Notes under the pieces: generated by a model
Database searches by the model: none
Told to the model about the DNA's origin: nothing
What the model saw: only the letters and a program-made list of their open reading frames with translations
Source of the DNA: DATBLE01 sp050258035
GTDB lineage: Bacteria; Actinomycetota; Thermoleophilia; Gaiellales; Gaiellaceae
Length of the DNA stretch: 32,617 bases
NCBI GenBank assembly: GCA_050258035.1
Contig: JBLMYA010000100.1
Location: 1-32,617, forward strand
Direction: 5' to 3'
Position numbers and translations under genes: made by a program
Shown: piece after piece, positions 1-6,838 of the stretch
Numbering within the stretch: the stretch's first letter is position 1
Layout of the letters: each line of letters starts with the position of its first letter

Positions 1-383
1 CCCACGACCCGGGCGAGCCAGACGAGGTTCAGCACCGTCCTCGTGCCCGGCCCTTCCCCGTAGGGAACGAGGAACGCGCCGAACCACTGGTCCGGCTCCA
101 CCTCGAGACCGGTCTCCTCGAGCAACTCGCGGCGGAGGCCGTCCAGCGGATGCTCGTCCTCCCCGAGGAACCCGCCGGGCAGATCCCACATCCCCGCGTA
201 GGGATCCCACCGCCGGCGCGTCAACAGGACCCGGCCGTCGTCGTCGATCAGGAGCGCGCAGACCGCCGGTGCCGGGTTCGCGTACGCGATGTACCCACAT
301 GCCGGACATTCCACCCGGCCGTCCTGCGGAGAGATCTCGCCGCCGCAACGGGGACAGTGTCGCCAGTCGTCGAAGAGCCCCAT
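1..383 (-). CDS. Nudix hydrolase with N-terminal zinc ribbon (3' end cut by window)
   Basis: Reading the minus strand from the ATG at 383 gives a protein whose N-terminus carries a four-Cys zinc ribbon (Cys10, Cys13, Cys26, Cys29), followed by a complete Nudix box: Gly71-x5-Glu77-x7-Arg85-Glu86, then Glu89-Glu90 and Gly92. These acidic residues bind Mg2+ in the family, which cleaves nucleoside diphosphates linked to another group; the ribbon-plus-Nudix layout is shared with NudC-like and ADP-ribose-pyrophosphatase-like enzymes. The substrate cannot be deduced. The C-terminus lies beyond base 1. A CATACT box sits 8 bp before the ATG, suggesting a leaderless transcript, and the gene is divergent from the cyclic-nucleotide-binding protein with 22 bp between starts. 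Confidence 0.9.
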   Translation of the reverse strand, partial: MGLFDDWRHCPRCGGEISPQDGRVECPACGYIAYANPAPAVCALLIDDDGRVLLTRRRWDPYAGMWDLPGGFLGEDEHPLDGLRRELLEETGLEVEPDQWFGAFLVPYGEGPGTRTVLNLVWLARVV

Positions 384-391
384 GGACAGGC

Positions 392-399
392 AGTATGTG
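392..399. promoter_or_regulatory. overlapping divergent -10 boxes (Nudix / cNMP-binding gene)
   Basis: On the minus strand AGTATG (392-397) reads CATACT, 8 bp from the Nudix ATG at 383. On the plus strand TATGTG (394-399) lies 6 bp from the ATG at 406. Both fit the TANNNT-like boxes seen before other starts in this window. The assignment is by sequence only; transcription starts are unknown. Confidence 0.4.
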
Positions 400-405
400 C
401 CTTCG

Positions 406-762
406 ATGCCGATTCGTGAGCACGAGTTCAGCCGCGTCGGCCTGCTCGCGGAGCTGCCGGGACAGACCCTCCGCAAACTCTCCGACCGGATGATGCGCGA
501 GTCGGTCCCGGCCGGTGCTGAAATCCTTCGCGAGGGTGACGCCGGCGACCGGTTCTACGTCGTTCTCTCCGGGATGCTCGCGGTGACGCAGGAAGCGCGC
601 GGCGAGCGCCGCATGCTGAAGCCGGGCGACTACTTCGGCGAGGTGGCGCTGACGATGGACATACAGCGCACGGCGTCGATCCGGGCCCTGACGCCGTCCG
701 TCGTCGCGAGCTGCGACCGCGAGACGTTCGACGAGTTCGTGCGGCCGCTGTTCAGCGACTGA
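406..762 (+). CDS. stand-alone cyclic nucleotide-binding domain protein
   Basis: A 118-residue protein that is little more than one cNMP-binding (CAP_ED) domain: a beta-roll with the loop GDAGDRFYVVLSG and a phosphate-binding cassette of the form YFGEVAL...QRTAS, keeping the Glu and Arg that contact ribose and phosphate in CRP-type domains. There is no helix-turn-helix, kinase or channel segment, so it is probably a small ligand sensor acting through a partner. The frame is open upstream, with an ATG at 382 that would overlap the divergent Nudix start; I prefer 406 because a -10-like box lies 6 bp upstream. The ligand (cAMP, cGMP or other) is unknown. Confidence 0.8.
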   Translation: MPIREHEFSRVGLLAELPGQTLRKLSDRMMRESVPAGAEILREGDAGDRFYVVLSGMLAVTQEARGERRMLKPGDYFGEVALTMDIQRTASIRALTPSVVASCDRETFDEFVRPLFSD

Positions 763-1258
763 GGCTGCGCAGAAGCCGGTCTCGCAGCTCTGGGTCGAAG
801 CCTCGCGCGGAGAGGAGCTCGACGATCGTCAGCCTGCGGCCGCGGGCCAGCAGACACACCTCGACGGTGTCGCTGCCCCTGCCCGTGGGGCGCGGCACGC
901 GCAGCCGGAGCGCGACACCCGGCCCGTGGCCCACCGTGTTGCCGTGGAAGGCCCGCTCGAGCTTCGCCTGGTAGTCGTCACCGGCTCCGCGCTTCCGCGC
1001 CTCGATTGCCTGCCTCGGAGTCGCAAACGTGAACGTCGCCGATCGAATCGCGTCTCCGTTCCTGACCAGCGCACGCCGACCGGTGCGGGCCGACACCTTC
1101 AGACCGCCGAGGTCGGGCACGAGCTGCGAGATCCCCGGCGCGTCGGCGACCGCCCGCCAACCGGTCAGGGCGACGGATTGCGTGCCGGCGGGGGACGTGC
1201 CGCCGCCGCAGCCTGCGCCGGTGAGGACCGCACAGGAGACGAGAAGCACTCGTAACAC
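752..1258 (-). CDS. putative lipoprotein of unknown function
   Basis: The N-terminus reads as a lipoprotein signal: Arg near the start, a hydrophobic run, and a lipobox LTGAGC followed by GGG, so the mature protein would be lipid-anchored at the outer face of the membrane. The rest (about 150 residues) has no motif I recognise and has a mixed alpha/beta look. The frame is open to a GTG at 1336, which would start 4 bp after the serine hydrolase stop but add a 26-residue non-signal tail. I favour the GTG at 1258, which lies inside a palindromic operator-like site. It ends 11 bp inside the end of the convergent cNMP-binding gene. Start uncertain. Confidence 0.65.
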   Translation of the reverse strand: MLRVLLVSCAVLTGAGCGGGTSPAGTQSVALTGWRAVADAPGISQLVPDLGGLKVSARTGRRALVRNGDAIRSATFTFATPRQAIEARKRGAGDDYQAKLERAFHGNTVGHGPGVALRLRVPRPTGRGSDTVEVCLLARGRRLTIVELLSARGFDPELRDRLLRSLSR

Positions 1259-1266
1259 TGTGTTAC
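1252..1266. promoter_or_regulatory. operator-like palindrome, site 1
   Basis: GTAACAC-T-GTGTTAC: perfect 7-bp inverted repeat around one central base, AT-richer than its surroundings. The one-base centre rules out an RNA hairpin and fits a dimeric repressor operator of the TetR or GntR sort. It covers the proposed lipoprotein start codon. Confidence 0.6.
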
Positions 1267-1306
1267 AAGCTCGAGGCGGCTCATCGCTGCGCGCGGTTTC
1301 GACCTT

Positions 1307-1321
1307 GTGACACTGTGTTAC
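1307..1321. promoter_or_regulatory. operator-like palindrome, site 2
   Basis: GTGACAC-T-GTGTTAC: the same sequence as site 1 with one changed base, in the same orientation, centred 55 bp away. It lies between the serine hydrolase stop and the lipoprotein. Two near-identical copies make chance unlikely and suggest binding of one regulator at both sites. Confidence 0.6.
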
Positions 1322-1340
1322 CTGCTTGATCGTCACGGCG

Positions 1341-2150
1341 TCACCGCCCGAGCTCCCTCAGCACCGCATCCGACAGCGCCGGCCACGCCTCCACCGCCCA
1401 GTCGTCGAAGTCGAGGTCGGTGAGGCATCCGAGGGCGATCTGCGCCTCGGGGTCGACCCAGAGAAAGGTGCCGCTCCGGCCGAAGTGGCCGAACGTCCGG
1501 GCCGAGTTGCGGGCGCCCGTCCAGTGCGGCGACTTGCCGTTGCGGAGCTCGAAGCCGAGGCCCCAGTCGTTCGGCTCCTGCCGGCCGTAGCCCGGGAGGA
1601 CGCCGACCAGGCCGGGAAACTGGACCGACGTCGCCTCCGCCAGCGTCTCGGCCGCGACCAGCGTCGGCACCAGAAGCTCGCGGGCGAAGACGAGCAGGTC
1701 GCCCAGCGAGCCGTGCGCGCCCGAGCCGGGCCGGCCCTCGTAGCGGATGTCCGTGCCCAGCGGCTCGAGCACCGCCTCGCGCAGGTAGTCCGCGAACGGC
1801 ATCTCCGCACGGTCGGAAAGCGCCTGCCCGAGGACGTCGAAGCCGGCGTCGGAGTAGATCCGCCGTTCGCCGGGGCGCGCGATCGGGCTGCCGCCGGCAA
1901 GCGGCAGCCCGGAGGCGTGCGCGAGCAGGTGGCGGAAGGTCGAGCCCGGTGGCCCGGCCGGCTCATCGAGGTCGACAGCGCCCTCCTCGGCCGCGACCAG
2001 GCATGCCAGCGCACTCACCGGTTTCGTCACCGACGCCCAGCGATAGATGCGAGCCGTGTCCCCGTGCACCGCGAGCATTCCCTGCGCCGACGCGACGCCG
2101 ACCGAGACGTGCTCGGCCGGCCAGCCCTCGACGCCTCGCAACGCGTCCAC
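1341..2150 (-). CDS. serine hydrolase, class C beta-lactamase-related family
   Basis: The protein (269 aa) has the penicillin-binding fold signature: SxxK as S-V-T-K in ASVTKP, a YSD triad where the family has YxN (Asp for Asn), and HFG near the C-terminus in place of KTG, as in many esterase/beta-lactamase-like enzymes. No signal peptide is evident, so it is probably cytoplasmic or exported in an unrecognised way. Members include beta-lactamases, D-Ala peptidases and esterases; the substrate is not predictable. Start GTG 2150 is chosen because TAGTAT lies 8 bp upstream and the longer frame would overlap the divergent Rid gene. It probably shares a transcript or regulator with the lipoprotein just downstream. 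Confidence 0.85.
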   Translation of the reverse strand: MDALRGVEGWPAEHVSVGVASAQGMLAVHGDTARIYRWASVTKPVSALACLVAAEEGAVDLDEPAGPPGSTFRHLLAHASGLPLAGGSPIARPGERRIYSDAGFDVLGQALSDRAEMPFADYLREAVLEPLGTDIRYEGRPGSGAHGSLGDLLVFARELLVPTLVAAETLAEATSVQFPGLVGVLPGYGRQEPNDWGLGFELRNGKSPHWTGARNSARTFGHFGRSGTFLWVDPEAQIALGCLTDLDFDDWAVEAWPALSDAVLRELGR

Positions 2151-2157
2151 TTCGTTG

Positions 2158-2164
2158 GATACTA
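2158..2164. promoter_or_regulatory. overlapping divergent -10 boxes (serine hydrolase / Rid protein)
   Basis: ATACTA (2159-2164) reads TAGTAT on the minus strand, 8 bp from the GTG at 2150. GATACT (2158-2163) on the plus strand is 6 bp from the GTG at 2170. Only 19 bp separate the two start codons, so any leader would be nearly zero. Confidence 0.45.
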
Positions 2165-2169
2165 GGGCG

Positions 2170-2550
2170 GTGGAGCGGCAACGAATCGCGGCCCGCTCGC
2201 CGCAGGCGGCGGTCATGGGCTACTCACGGGCGGTGCGGGTCGGGCAACACGTGTCCGTCGGCGGGACGGCGCCCGTGATGCCTGAGGGCGAAGACCCTCC
2301 CGCCGATGCGTATGGGCAGGCGGTGCGGTGCCTCGAGATCATCGTCGGCGCGCTGCGCGAAGCCGGAGCCGAGCCGGAACACGTCGTCCGCACCCGGATC
2401 TTCGCCACGCACCCCGAGGACTTCGACGAGATCGCCCGCGCCCACGACGCCGTCTTCCGCGACGTGCGACCGGCGTCGACCTGCGTGCTCGTCGGGCTCC
2501 TCGACCCGCGCTGGCGCGTCGAGATCGAGGCCGAGGCGGTGCTGCCGTGA
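2170..2550 (+). CDS. Rid (YjgF/YER057c/UK114) family protein
   Basis: A 126-residue protein with the family layout: N-terminal GYSRAVRVGQHVSVGGTAP strand, a central helix-rich middle, and the C-terminal VEIEAEAVL strand. Rid proteins form trimers, and the RidA branch hydrolyses reactive 2-aminoacrylate and other enamine/imine intermediates. Here the PARS-type motif reads PAST (residues 101-104): the Arg needed for imine deaminase activity is Ser103, so it likely belongs to an Arg-less subfamily of unknown activity. The GTG at 2170 is preferred over upstream starts. The stop codon overlaps the GTG of the YbdK-type ligase (GTGA), implying translational coupling. Confidence 0.88.
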   Translation: MERQRIAARSPQAAVMGYSRAVRVGQHVSVGGTAPVMPEGEDPPADAYGQAVRCLEIIVGALREAGAEPEHVVRTRIFATHPEDFDEIARAHDAVFRDVRPASTCVLVGLLDPRWRVEIEAEAVLP

Positions 2551-3755
2551 AGCAGGCGGTTCCGCCTTCGATCACGGGGAAGGGCGCCGAATTCGGCTTC
2601 GCGCAGGGTGGCAGCGTGCTCGACCACAGCTTCGGCAAGGGCGACGCGTACACGCTCGGCGTCGAGGAGGAGTACATGCTCCTCGACCAGGAGACCTTCG
2701 ACCTCGTGCAGCACGTCGACACCGTCCTCGCGGCCGTCGCCGGGCACGAGCTCGAGGAGCGGATCAACGCCGAGCTGATGCAGTCGGTCGTGGAGATCAC
2801 GACTCCCGTCTGCCGGACACCGGCCGACGTGGAGCGGGAGCTGACCGAGCTTCGCTCCTACGTCGCCTCGGTCGCCGCCGACAAGGGACTCCGGGTCGGT
2901 TCGGCCGGCACGCATCCTTTCAGCCTCTTCGAGCGGCAGCGGATCACGGCGCGCGACCGCTACCACGACCTCGTCGACCAGATGCAGTACGTCGCCCGCC
3001 GGGAGCTGATCTTCGGGATGCACGTCCACGTCGCCGTCGACGGCCCCGAGAAGGCGATCCAGGTCGTCAACGGCCTGCTCGCCCACCTCTCGCAACTGCT
3101 GGCGCTGACCGCGAGCTCCCCGTTCTGGCGCGGCGAGCCGACCGGGCTCGCGTCCAGCCGCCAGATGGTCTTCGCGGCCTTCCCGCGCTCGGGGCCGCCT
3201 CCCCGGTTCCGCGACTACGCGGACTACGCCGAGGTCGTCGGGCAGCTCGAGCGAACCGGCTGCATCGCCGACTACACACACATCTGGTGGGACATCCGGC
3301 TCCATCCGCGCCTGGGAACGGTCGAGATCCGGATCTGCGACGCGGTCACGCGGGTCGAGGATGCGGTCGCCGTGGCCGCGTTCTGCCAGGCGCTGGTCAA
3401 GCTCTACTCCGAGCAGTTCGACCGGCACCAGGAGATCCCGTCCTACCACCGGATCCTGACTGCCGAGAACAAGTGGCTCGCCGCGCGCTACGGGCTGGAG
3501 GCGCCGGTGATCGACCTGGCGACCGGGCGCCGAAACCGCGTCCCCGTCGCGCAGCTCGTCCGCCGCACGCTAAGTGACCTCGAGCCACACGCGCGCGAGC
3601 TCGGCTCGGAGCGCGAACTCGAGGGCGTTCGCGCGATCCTCGCCCGCGGCAACGGAGCCGATCGCCAGCTGCGGATCTACAACGCGAACCGCGACATCGT
3701 CGAAGTCGTGCGAGAGATCGCCGATGCAACGGAGGCCGTCCCGGCGAGGACGTAG
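2547..3755 (+). CDS. YbdK-type carboxylate-amine ligase (glutamate-cysteine ligase GCS2 family)
   Basis: A 402-residue ATP-dependent ligase of the GCS2/YbdK family. Visible motifs are GVEEEYMLL (38-46, ATP/Mg2+ acidic residues), INAELMQSVVEITT (73-86), GMHVHVAV (157-164), and the C-terminal WWDIRLHPRLGTVEIRICD block (247-265). Family members join an amino-acid carboxylate to an amine; E. coli YbdK has weak gamma-glutamyl-cysteine activity, and in actinobacteria related enzymes make gamma-glutamyl products, so the substrate here is not assured. The GTG start overlaps the Rid gene's TGA. The first 30 residues precede the conserved domain and are not typical. The downstream GTG follows after 10 bp. 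Confidence 0.9.
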   Translation: MKQAVPPSITGKGAEFGFAQGGSVLDHSFGKGDAYTLGVEEEYMLLDQETFDLVQHVDTVLAAVAGHELEERINAELMQSVVEITTPVCRTPADVERELTELRSYVASVAADKGLRVGSAGTHPFSLFERQRITARDRYHDLVDQMQYVARRELIFGMHVHVAVDGPEKAIQVVNGLLAHLSQLLALTASSPFWRGEPTGLASSRQMVFAAFPRSGPPPRFRDYADYAEVVGQLERTGCIADYTHIWWDIRLHPRLGTVEIRICDAVTRVEDAVAVAAFCQALVKLYSEQFDRHQEIPSYHRILTAENKWLAARYGLEAPVIDLATGRRNRVPVAQLVRRTLSDLEPHARELGSERELEGVRAILARGNGADRQLRIYNANRDIVEVVREIADATEAVPART

Positions 3756-3765
3756 GGTTCCAGGC

Positions 3766-4440
3766 GTGCTCCGGCTCCTGATCGTCTGGGCCGCTGTCGC
3801 GGCCCAGCCGGTAACGGTCTTGCCGCGACCGTCCTTCCACTCGCCCGCTTCCGGTGCTGGAACGGGCCAGGTCACGTTCGAGATCGTGTCCTCGACGACG
3901 GCGGACCCCGCGCGCGTCGTCCGCGCGCCCTCCTCGCGCCCGCTGAGGCTCGAGGGGCCCGACGGCGCCACGCAGCACGTCGTGGTCGCACCCGGCCGGT
4001 ACGCCTACGACTTCCGGAAGTTCGCCCGGCCGCCGAGAATCGCGCCGGGCGAGCGCGAGTTCGTCTACGAGCAGACGGTGTTCGCGAAGGAAGCGGCCGG
4101 CCTGTTGTTCGTGGAGACGGCGCACTCCACGTACGCGAAGTCGTCCTACGGCCTGAACGGGTACCTGAATGCCGTCGACCTGAAGACACGGAAGCTGCGC
4201 TGGCGCAGCCCTGCGCTCGTCGCCAACGCCGGCAACTTCGTCCTGCTGAACGCGGCGATCGTCTCCGGCTACGGGTTCACCGCCGAGCCCGACTACCTGT
4301 ACGCGATCGACCGGGCGACAGGACGGGTCGAGGAGCGGCTACTGCTCCCGAGCGCGCCCCAGCGGATCGCCCGGCACGGCAACGTGCTCACCGTCGACAC
4401 CTACGACCACCGGCTCACGATCCGGGTGACCGGCGCCTGA
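3766..4440 (+). CDS. secreted PQQ/beta-propeller-like protein
   Basis: A 224-residue protein starting at GTG 3766, behind a purine-rich AGGG/CCAGG stretch. Residues 1 to about 20 are a hydrophobic export signal. The second half contains two PQQ-like blade motifs: YLNAVDLKTRKLRW and YLYAIDRATGRVEE, each the strand-turn pattern of a beta-propeller blade. Only about two blades are present, too few for a closed ring, so it may be a partial propeller or a related sheet; no catalytic residues are recognised. Its TGA overlaps the ATG of the peroxiredoxin gene (ATGA), so the two are translationally coupled. Confidence 0.75.
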   Translation: MLRLLIVWAAVAAQPVTVLPRPSFHSPASGAGTGQVTFEIVSSTTADPARVVRAPSSRPLRLEGPDGATQHVVVAPGRYAYDFRKFARPPRIAPGEREFVYEQTVFAKEAAGLLFVETAHSTYAKSSYGLNGYLNAVDLKTRKLRWRSPALVANAGNFVLLNAAIVSGYGFTAEPDYLYAIDRATGRVEERLLLPSAPQRIARHGNVLTVDTYDHRLTIRVTGA

Positions 4441-4898
4441 TGCTCTCCCCCGGCGACCGGATTCCCGAGGCGACCGTCTGGGTCGGTCCGCGCGAGCGCC
4501 ACACGATCGCGGAGATCGTCGAGGACGGGCCTGTCCTCCTCCTCTTCTACCTCTTCGACTGGACCTCGACGTGAACGAACGAGATGGAACTCCTGCGTGA
4601 CAGGGGCGCCGAGTTCGAGCAGGCCGGGGTGCGGGCGTTCGGAATCTCGCGTGACTCGCCGTGGACGCACATCGCCTGGATGCAGGCGCTCGACCTCACC
4701 GCCGGCCTGCTCTCGGACTGGAACGCAGAGGCGGTGCGGGGCTTCGGCGTCGCGCAGGAGTACCGGGGCATGCGGGACGTCGCGCAGCGCAGCGCGTTCC
4801 TGATCGACGAGGAAGGAGAGGTGCAGGGCGCGTGGAGCTACGAGAACGACGTGGTGCCGGACTTCGACGAGCTCCTGGCCGCAGCCCGAGCGTTGTAA
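4440..4898 (+). CDS. peroxiredoxin with in-frame TGA at the catalytic Cys site: probable selenoprotein
   Basis: From the ATG at 4440 (overlapping the upstream stop) to the TAA at 4898 one frame encodes 152 residues interrupted only by TGA at codon 45 (4572-4574). The fold is AhpC/TSA: MLSPGDRIPEATV at the start, LLLFYLFDWTST before the TGA, TNEMELLRDRG after it, GISRDSPWTH, and RSAFLIDEEGEV with the conserved Arg. The TGA falls at the fourth position of Thr42-x-x-[Cys45], the peroxidatic cysteine of the family. No Cys codon occurs anywhere, so without Sec the protein would have no redox residue. Known family members reduce peroxides; seleno-peroxiredoxins with TxxU are established. A SECIS-like hairpin follows. 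Alternatives are a nonsense mutation or a sequencing error. Confidence 0.85.
4572..4616 (+). promoter_or_regulatory. candidate bacterial SECIS element downstream of the UGA
   Basis: After the TGA (4572-4574) there is a 12-base spacer, then GAACTC (4587-4592) pairing with GAGTTC (4611-4616). Inside, CTG/CAG closes a five-base loop CGTGA (4596-4600). An alternative upper stem pairs CTCCTG (4590-4595) with CAGGGG (4601-4606), six pairs with one U-G, around the same loop. The loop starts 21 bases after the UGA, inside the window in which bacterial SECIS loops are normally found, and contains GU. The hairpin lies within coding sequence, as bacterial SECIS elements do. Not tested by folding energy. 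Confidence 0.6.
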
Positions 4899-6838
4899 TC
4901 ATCTGCGCCGTCTTCGCCGTCGCGGCGATCGTCGCGACGGAACCGGCCGTTGCCCACCTGACGACGCAGTTCATGGCTGGCGGAGCGCCGGGGCACGGCG
5001 AGGCGGCCCCCGGCGACCACCTCCAGTCCGACTACCGGCTGTGGCTCGCCGGCCACCAGCTCGAGCACCGCCGCGCTCCGTGGACCGACCCGTACTCGTT
5101 CCAGCCCGAAGCGGGCTCGAAGGTGAACGCGGCCTGGTGGCCGTTCGGGTTGCCGTACTGGCCGCTCGACCGTCTGCTCGGCTCGGTGCTCGCCTGGAAC
5201 CTCTTCACCCTCCTCTGCCTCTTCGCCGCGGGCGTGCTGGCGACGCTCTGGCTCCTCGAGCTCGAGCTTTCCCTGATCGCCGCGGCAGCAGGCGGCCTCG
5301 CCTTCGAGATCGCCCCGTACCGCGTGATGCAGAGCCGAGGCCACTTGCTCGGGCCGACCTCGCTGCTGCTGCCGCTCGCGCTGTGGTCATTCGAGCGCGC
5401 CCGCGCCTCACGGCACTGGGGGTGGTGGGTTCTGTCCTGGATCGCGTTGGCGTCGATCCCGCTCTCGGGCCAGGTGCACCTGGCGCTCGGGGCGATTCCG
5501 TTCTTCGCGCTCTACGTCCTCTGCCGGACCACCGAACGCCGCGACCTGGTCGCCGCCGCGGTCGGGGTGGTCGCAGCCGTGCTCGCCGGCGTCCTGATCC
5601 GGCTGACCGTGATCGCCGGATCCATCGACGCCGGCGGACGCTCGCTGCGCGAGGTTCGCGTCTACTCGGCAACCGGGCTCGACTTCATCACCCGCCACGC
5701 CCGCCACGGGGTCGAGGCCTTCGTCTTCCTCGGCTGGCTGACGCCGCTCGTCGCGATCGCGGGCCTGGTGCTGCTCGTGCTCGGGCGAGACCTCCGCCTC
5801 GCCGTCGTGCTCGGCATCGGCGCGGTCGTGCCGGTGCTGCTCGCCCTCGGCACCCATTTCCCTCTCTACTCGCCGGTCTGGCACGTCTTCCCCCCGCTCC
5901 GCTATCCCCGGGTGCCGGAGCGACTGATGCCGATTGCCTGCCTGTGCATCGCGGCACTGCTCGCGGTCGCGGTCGACTGGGCTCTGCGCCGGCCGGAGCT
6001 CAAGGGCGTCGCCCCGCTCGCGCTCGGCGCGATCCTCGCCGCCGTCCTGCTCGCCGACCTGCACGTCCGGGCATTCCACGGCTCGGCCGCCGACTCGTCG
6101 AACGCCGCGTACGCGGCAGTGAAGCGGGCGCCTGCGGGCCGTGTGATCGAGGTGCCGGTGTTCACGCCCGACATCCACTACGGCAGCGTCTACCTGTACT
6201 ACGAGCAGCGGGTCCTCCGCGAGCGTCCGCTCGGCTACTCGACCACGGCGCCGCGCAGGGCGGACGTCGTTGCACGGCACCTCCTGCCGCTGAACTGCGG
6301 CGACTGGACGACCGGCGTCGCCGAGCGGCTCAGGATCCTCGAGGTCTCGGCGATCACGCTGCACCGCGGGCTCTTCACCGAGAACCCGATTCTTCCCGAC
6401 ACGGCGGCGCTCGCCTGGCGGGGGCTCGTCGCGCACGGCTGGCGACCGGTGGCCACGGACGGTGCGGTCACGACCTTCGTCCGCGGCCGCTCGACCGCGC
6501 GGGCGCCTTTCCCGGGCCCCTCGCGCGGCGGGGCGGTCTTCTGCGGCGGCTGGTTCCCGGCCGACCCGGTCGGTCACCAGATGAGCTCCCGGCACGCCTC
6601 GCTTCTCGTCTACGGGGGCGGCATCCTCCGCCTCTTCATGCAGTCGCCGCAGCCGGAGCGAGTCCGCATCTCGGTGGACGGCCGCTTCCACTCCCGGCTG
6701 ACCGTGGACGCGCTGCGCCAGGAGAACGTCGGGCTCTCGGGGATGCGCTGGCACCTCGTCACGTTCGACTCCGGGCCGCTCTTCGAGCTTCGCGGCAAGC
6801 CGCGCGGCGCGCGCGTCGTCGCCTACGCCCTGCCGTAG
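4832..6838 (+). CDS. polytopic membrane protein, GT-C glycosyltransferase-like
   Basis: A roughly 668-residue protein with about ten hydrophobic segments in its first two thirds and a soluble C-terminal domain of about 250 residues. The first outer loop carries HLQSDYRLWLAGHQ and APWTDPYSFQPE, an acidic loop-1 pattern reminiscent of GT-C enzymes that use lipid-linked sugars; this is an inference. No ATG lies near the first membrane segment. The best start is GTG 4832, 11 bp after AAGGAGAG, giving an Arg-rich N-terminus and a 67-bp overlap with the peroxiredoxin gene. The ATG at 4972 would lose the first membrane helix. The gene ends 16 bp inside the convergent haloperoxidase remnant. Confidence 0.75.
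   Translation: MELRERRGAGLRRAPGRSPSVVIICAVFAVAAIVATEPAVAHLTTQFMAGGAPGHGEAAPGDHLQSDYRLWLAGHQLEHRRAPWTDPYSFQPEAGSKVNAAWWPFGLPYWPLDRLLGSVLAWNLFTLLCLFAAGVLATLWLLELELSLIAAAAGGLAFEIAPYRVMQSRGHLLGPTSLLLPLALWSFERARASRHWGWWVLSWIALASIPLSGQVHLALGAIPFFALYVLCRTTERRDLVAAAVGVVAAVLAGVLIRLTVIAGSIDAGGRSLREVRVYSATGLDFITRHARHGVEAFVFLGWLTPLVAIAGLVLLVLGRDLRLAVVLGIGAVVPVLLALGTHFPLYSPVWHVFPPLRYPRVPERLMPIACLCIAALLAVAVDWALRRPELKGVAPLALGAILAAVLLADLHVRAFHGSAADSSNAAYAAVKRAPAGRVIEVPVFTPDIHYGSVYLYYEQRVLRERPLGYSTTAPRRADVVARHLLPLNCGDWTTGVAERLRILEVSAITLHRGLFTENPILPDTAALAWRGLVAHGWRPVATDGAVTTFVRGRSTARAPFPGPSRGGAVFCGGWFPADPVGHQMSSRHASLLVYGGGILRLFMQSPQPERVRISVDGRFHSRLTVDALRQENVGLSGMRWHLVTFDSGPLFELRGKPRGARVVAYALP

Noticed and set aside
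1252..1321. The two palindromes as transcription terminators
   Set aside because: A one-base centre cannot form a hairpin loop.
4572..4574. TGA at codon 45 as an ordinary stop, with a separate small gene from the ATG at 4584
   Set aside because: The downstream part alone lacks the first strands and active site of a peroxiredoxin, the upstream 44 codons are conserved peroxiredoxin sequence in the same frame, and the TGA replaces precisely the catalytic Cys.
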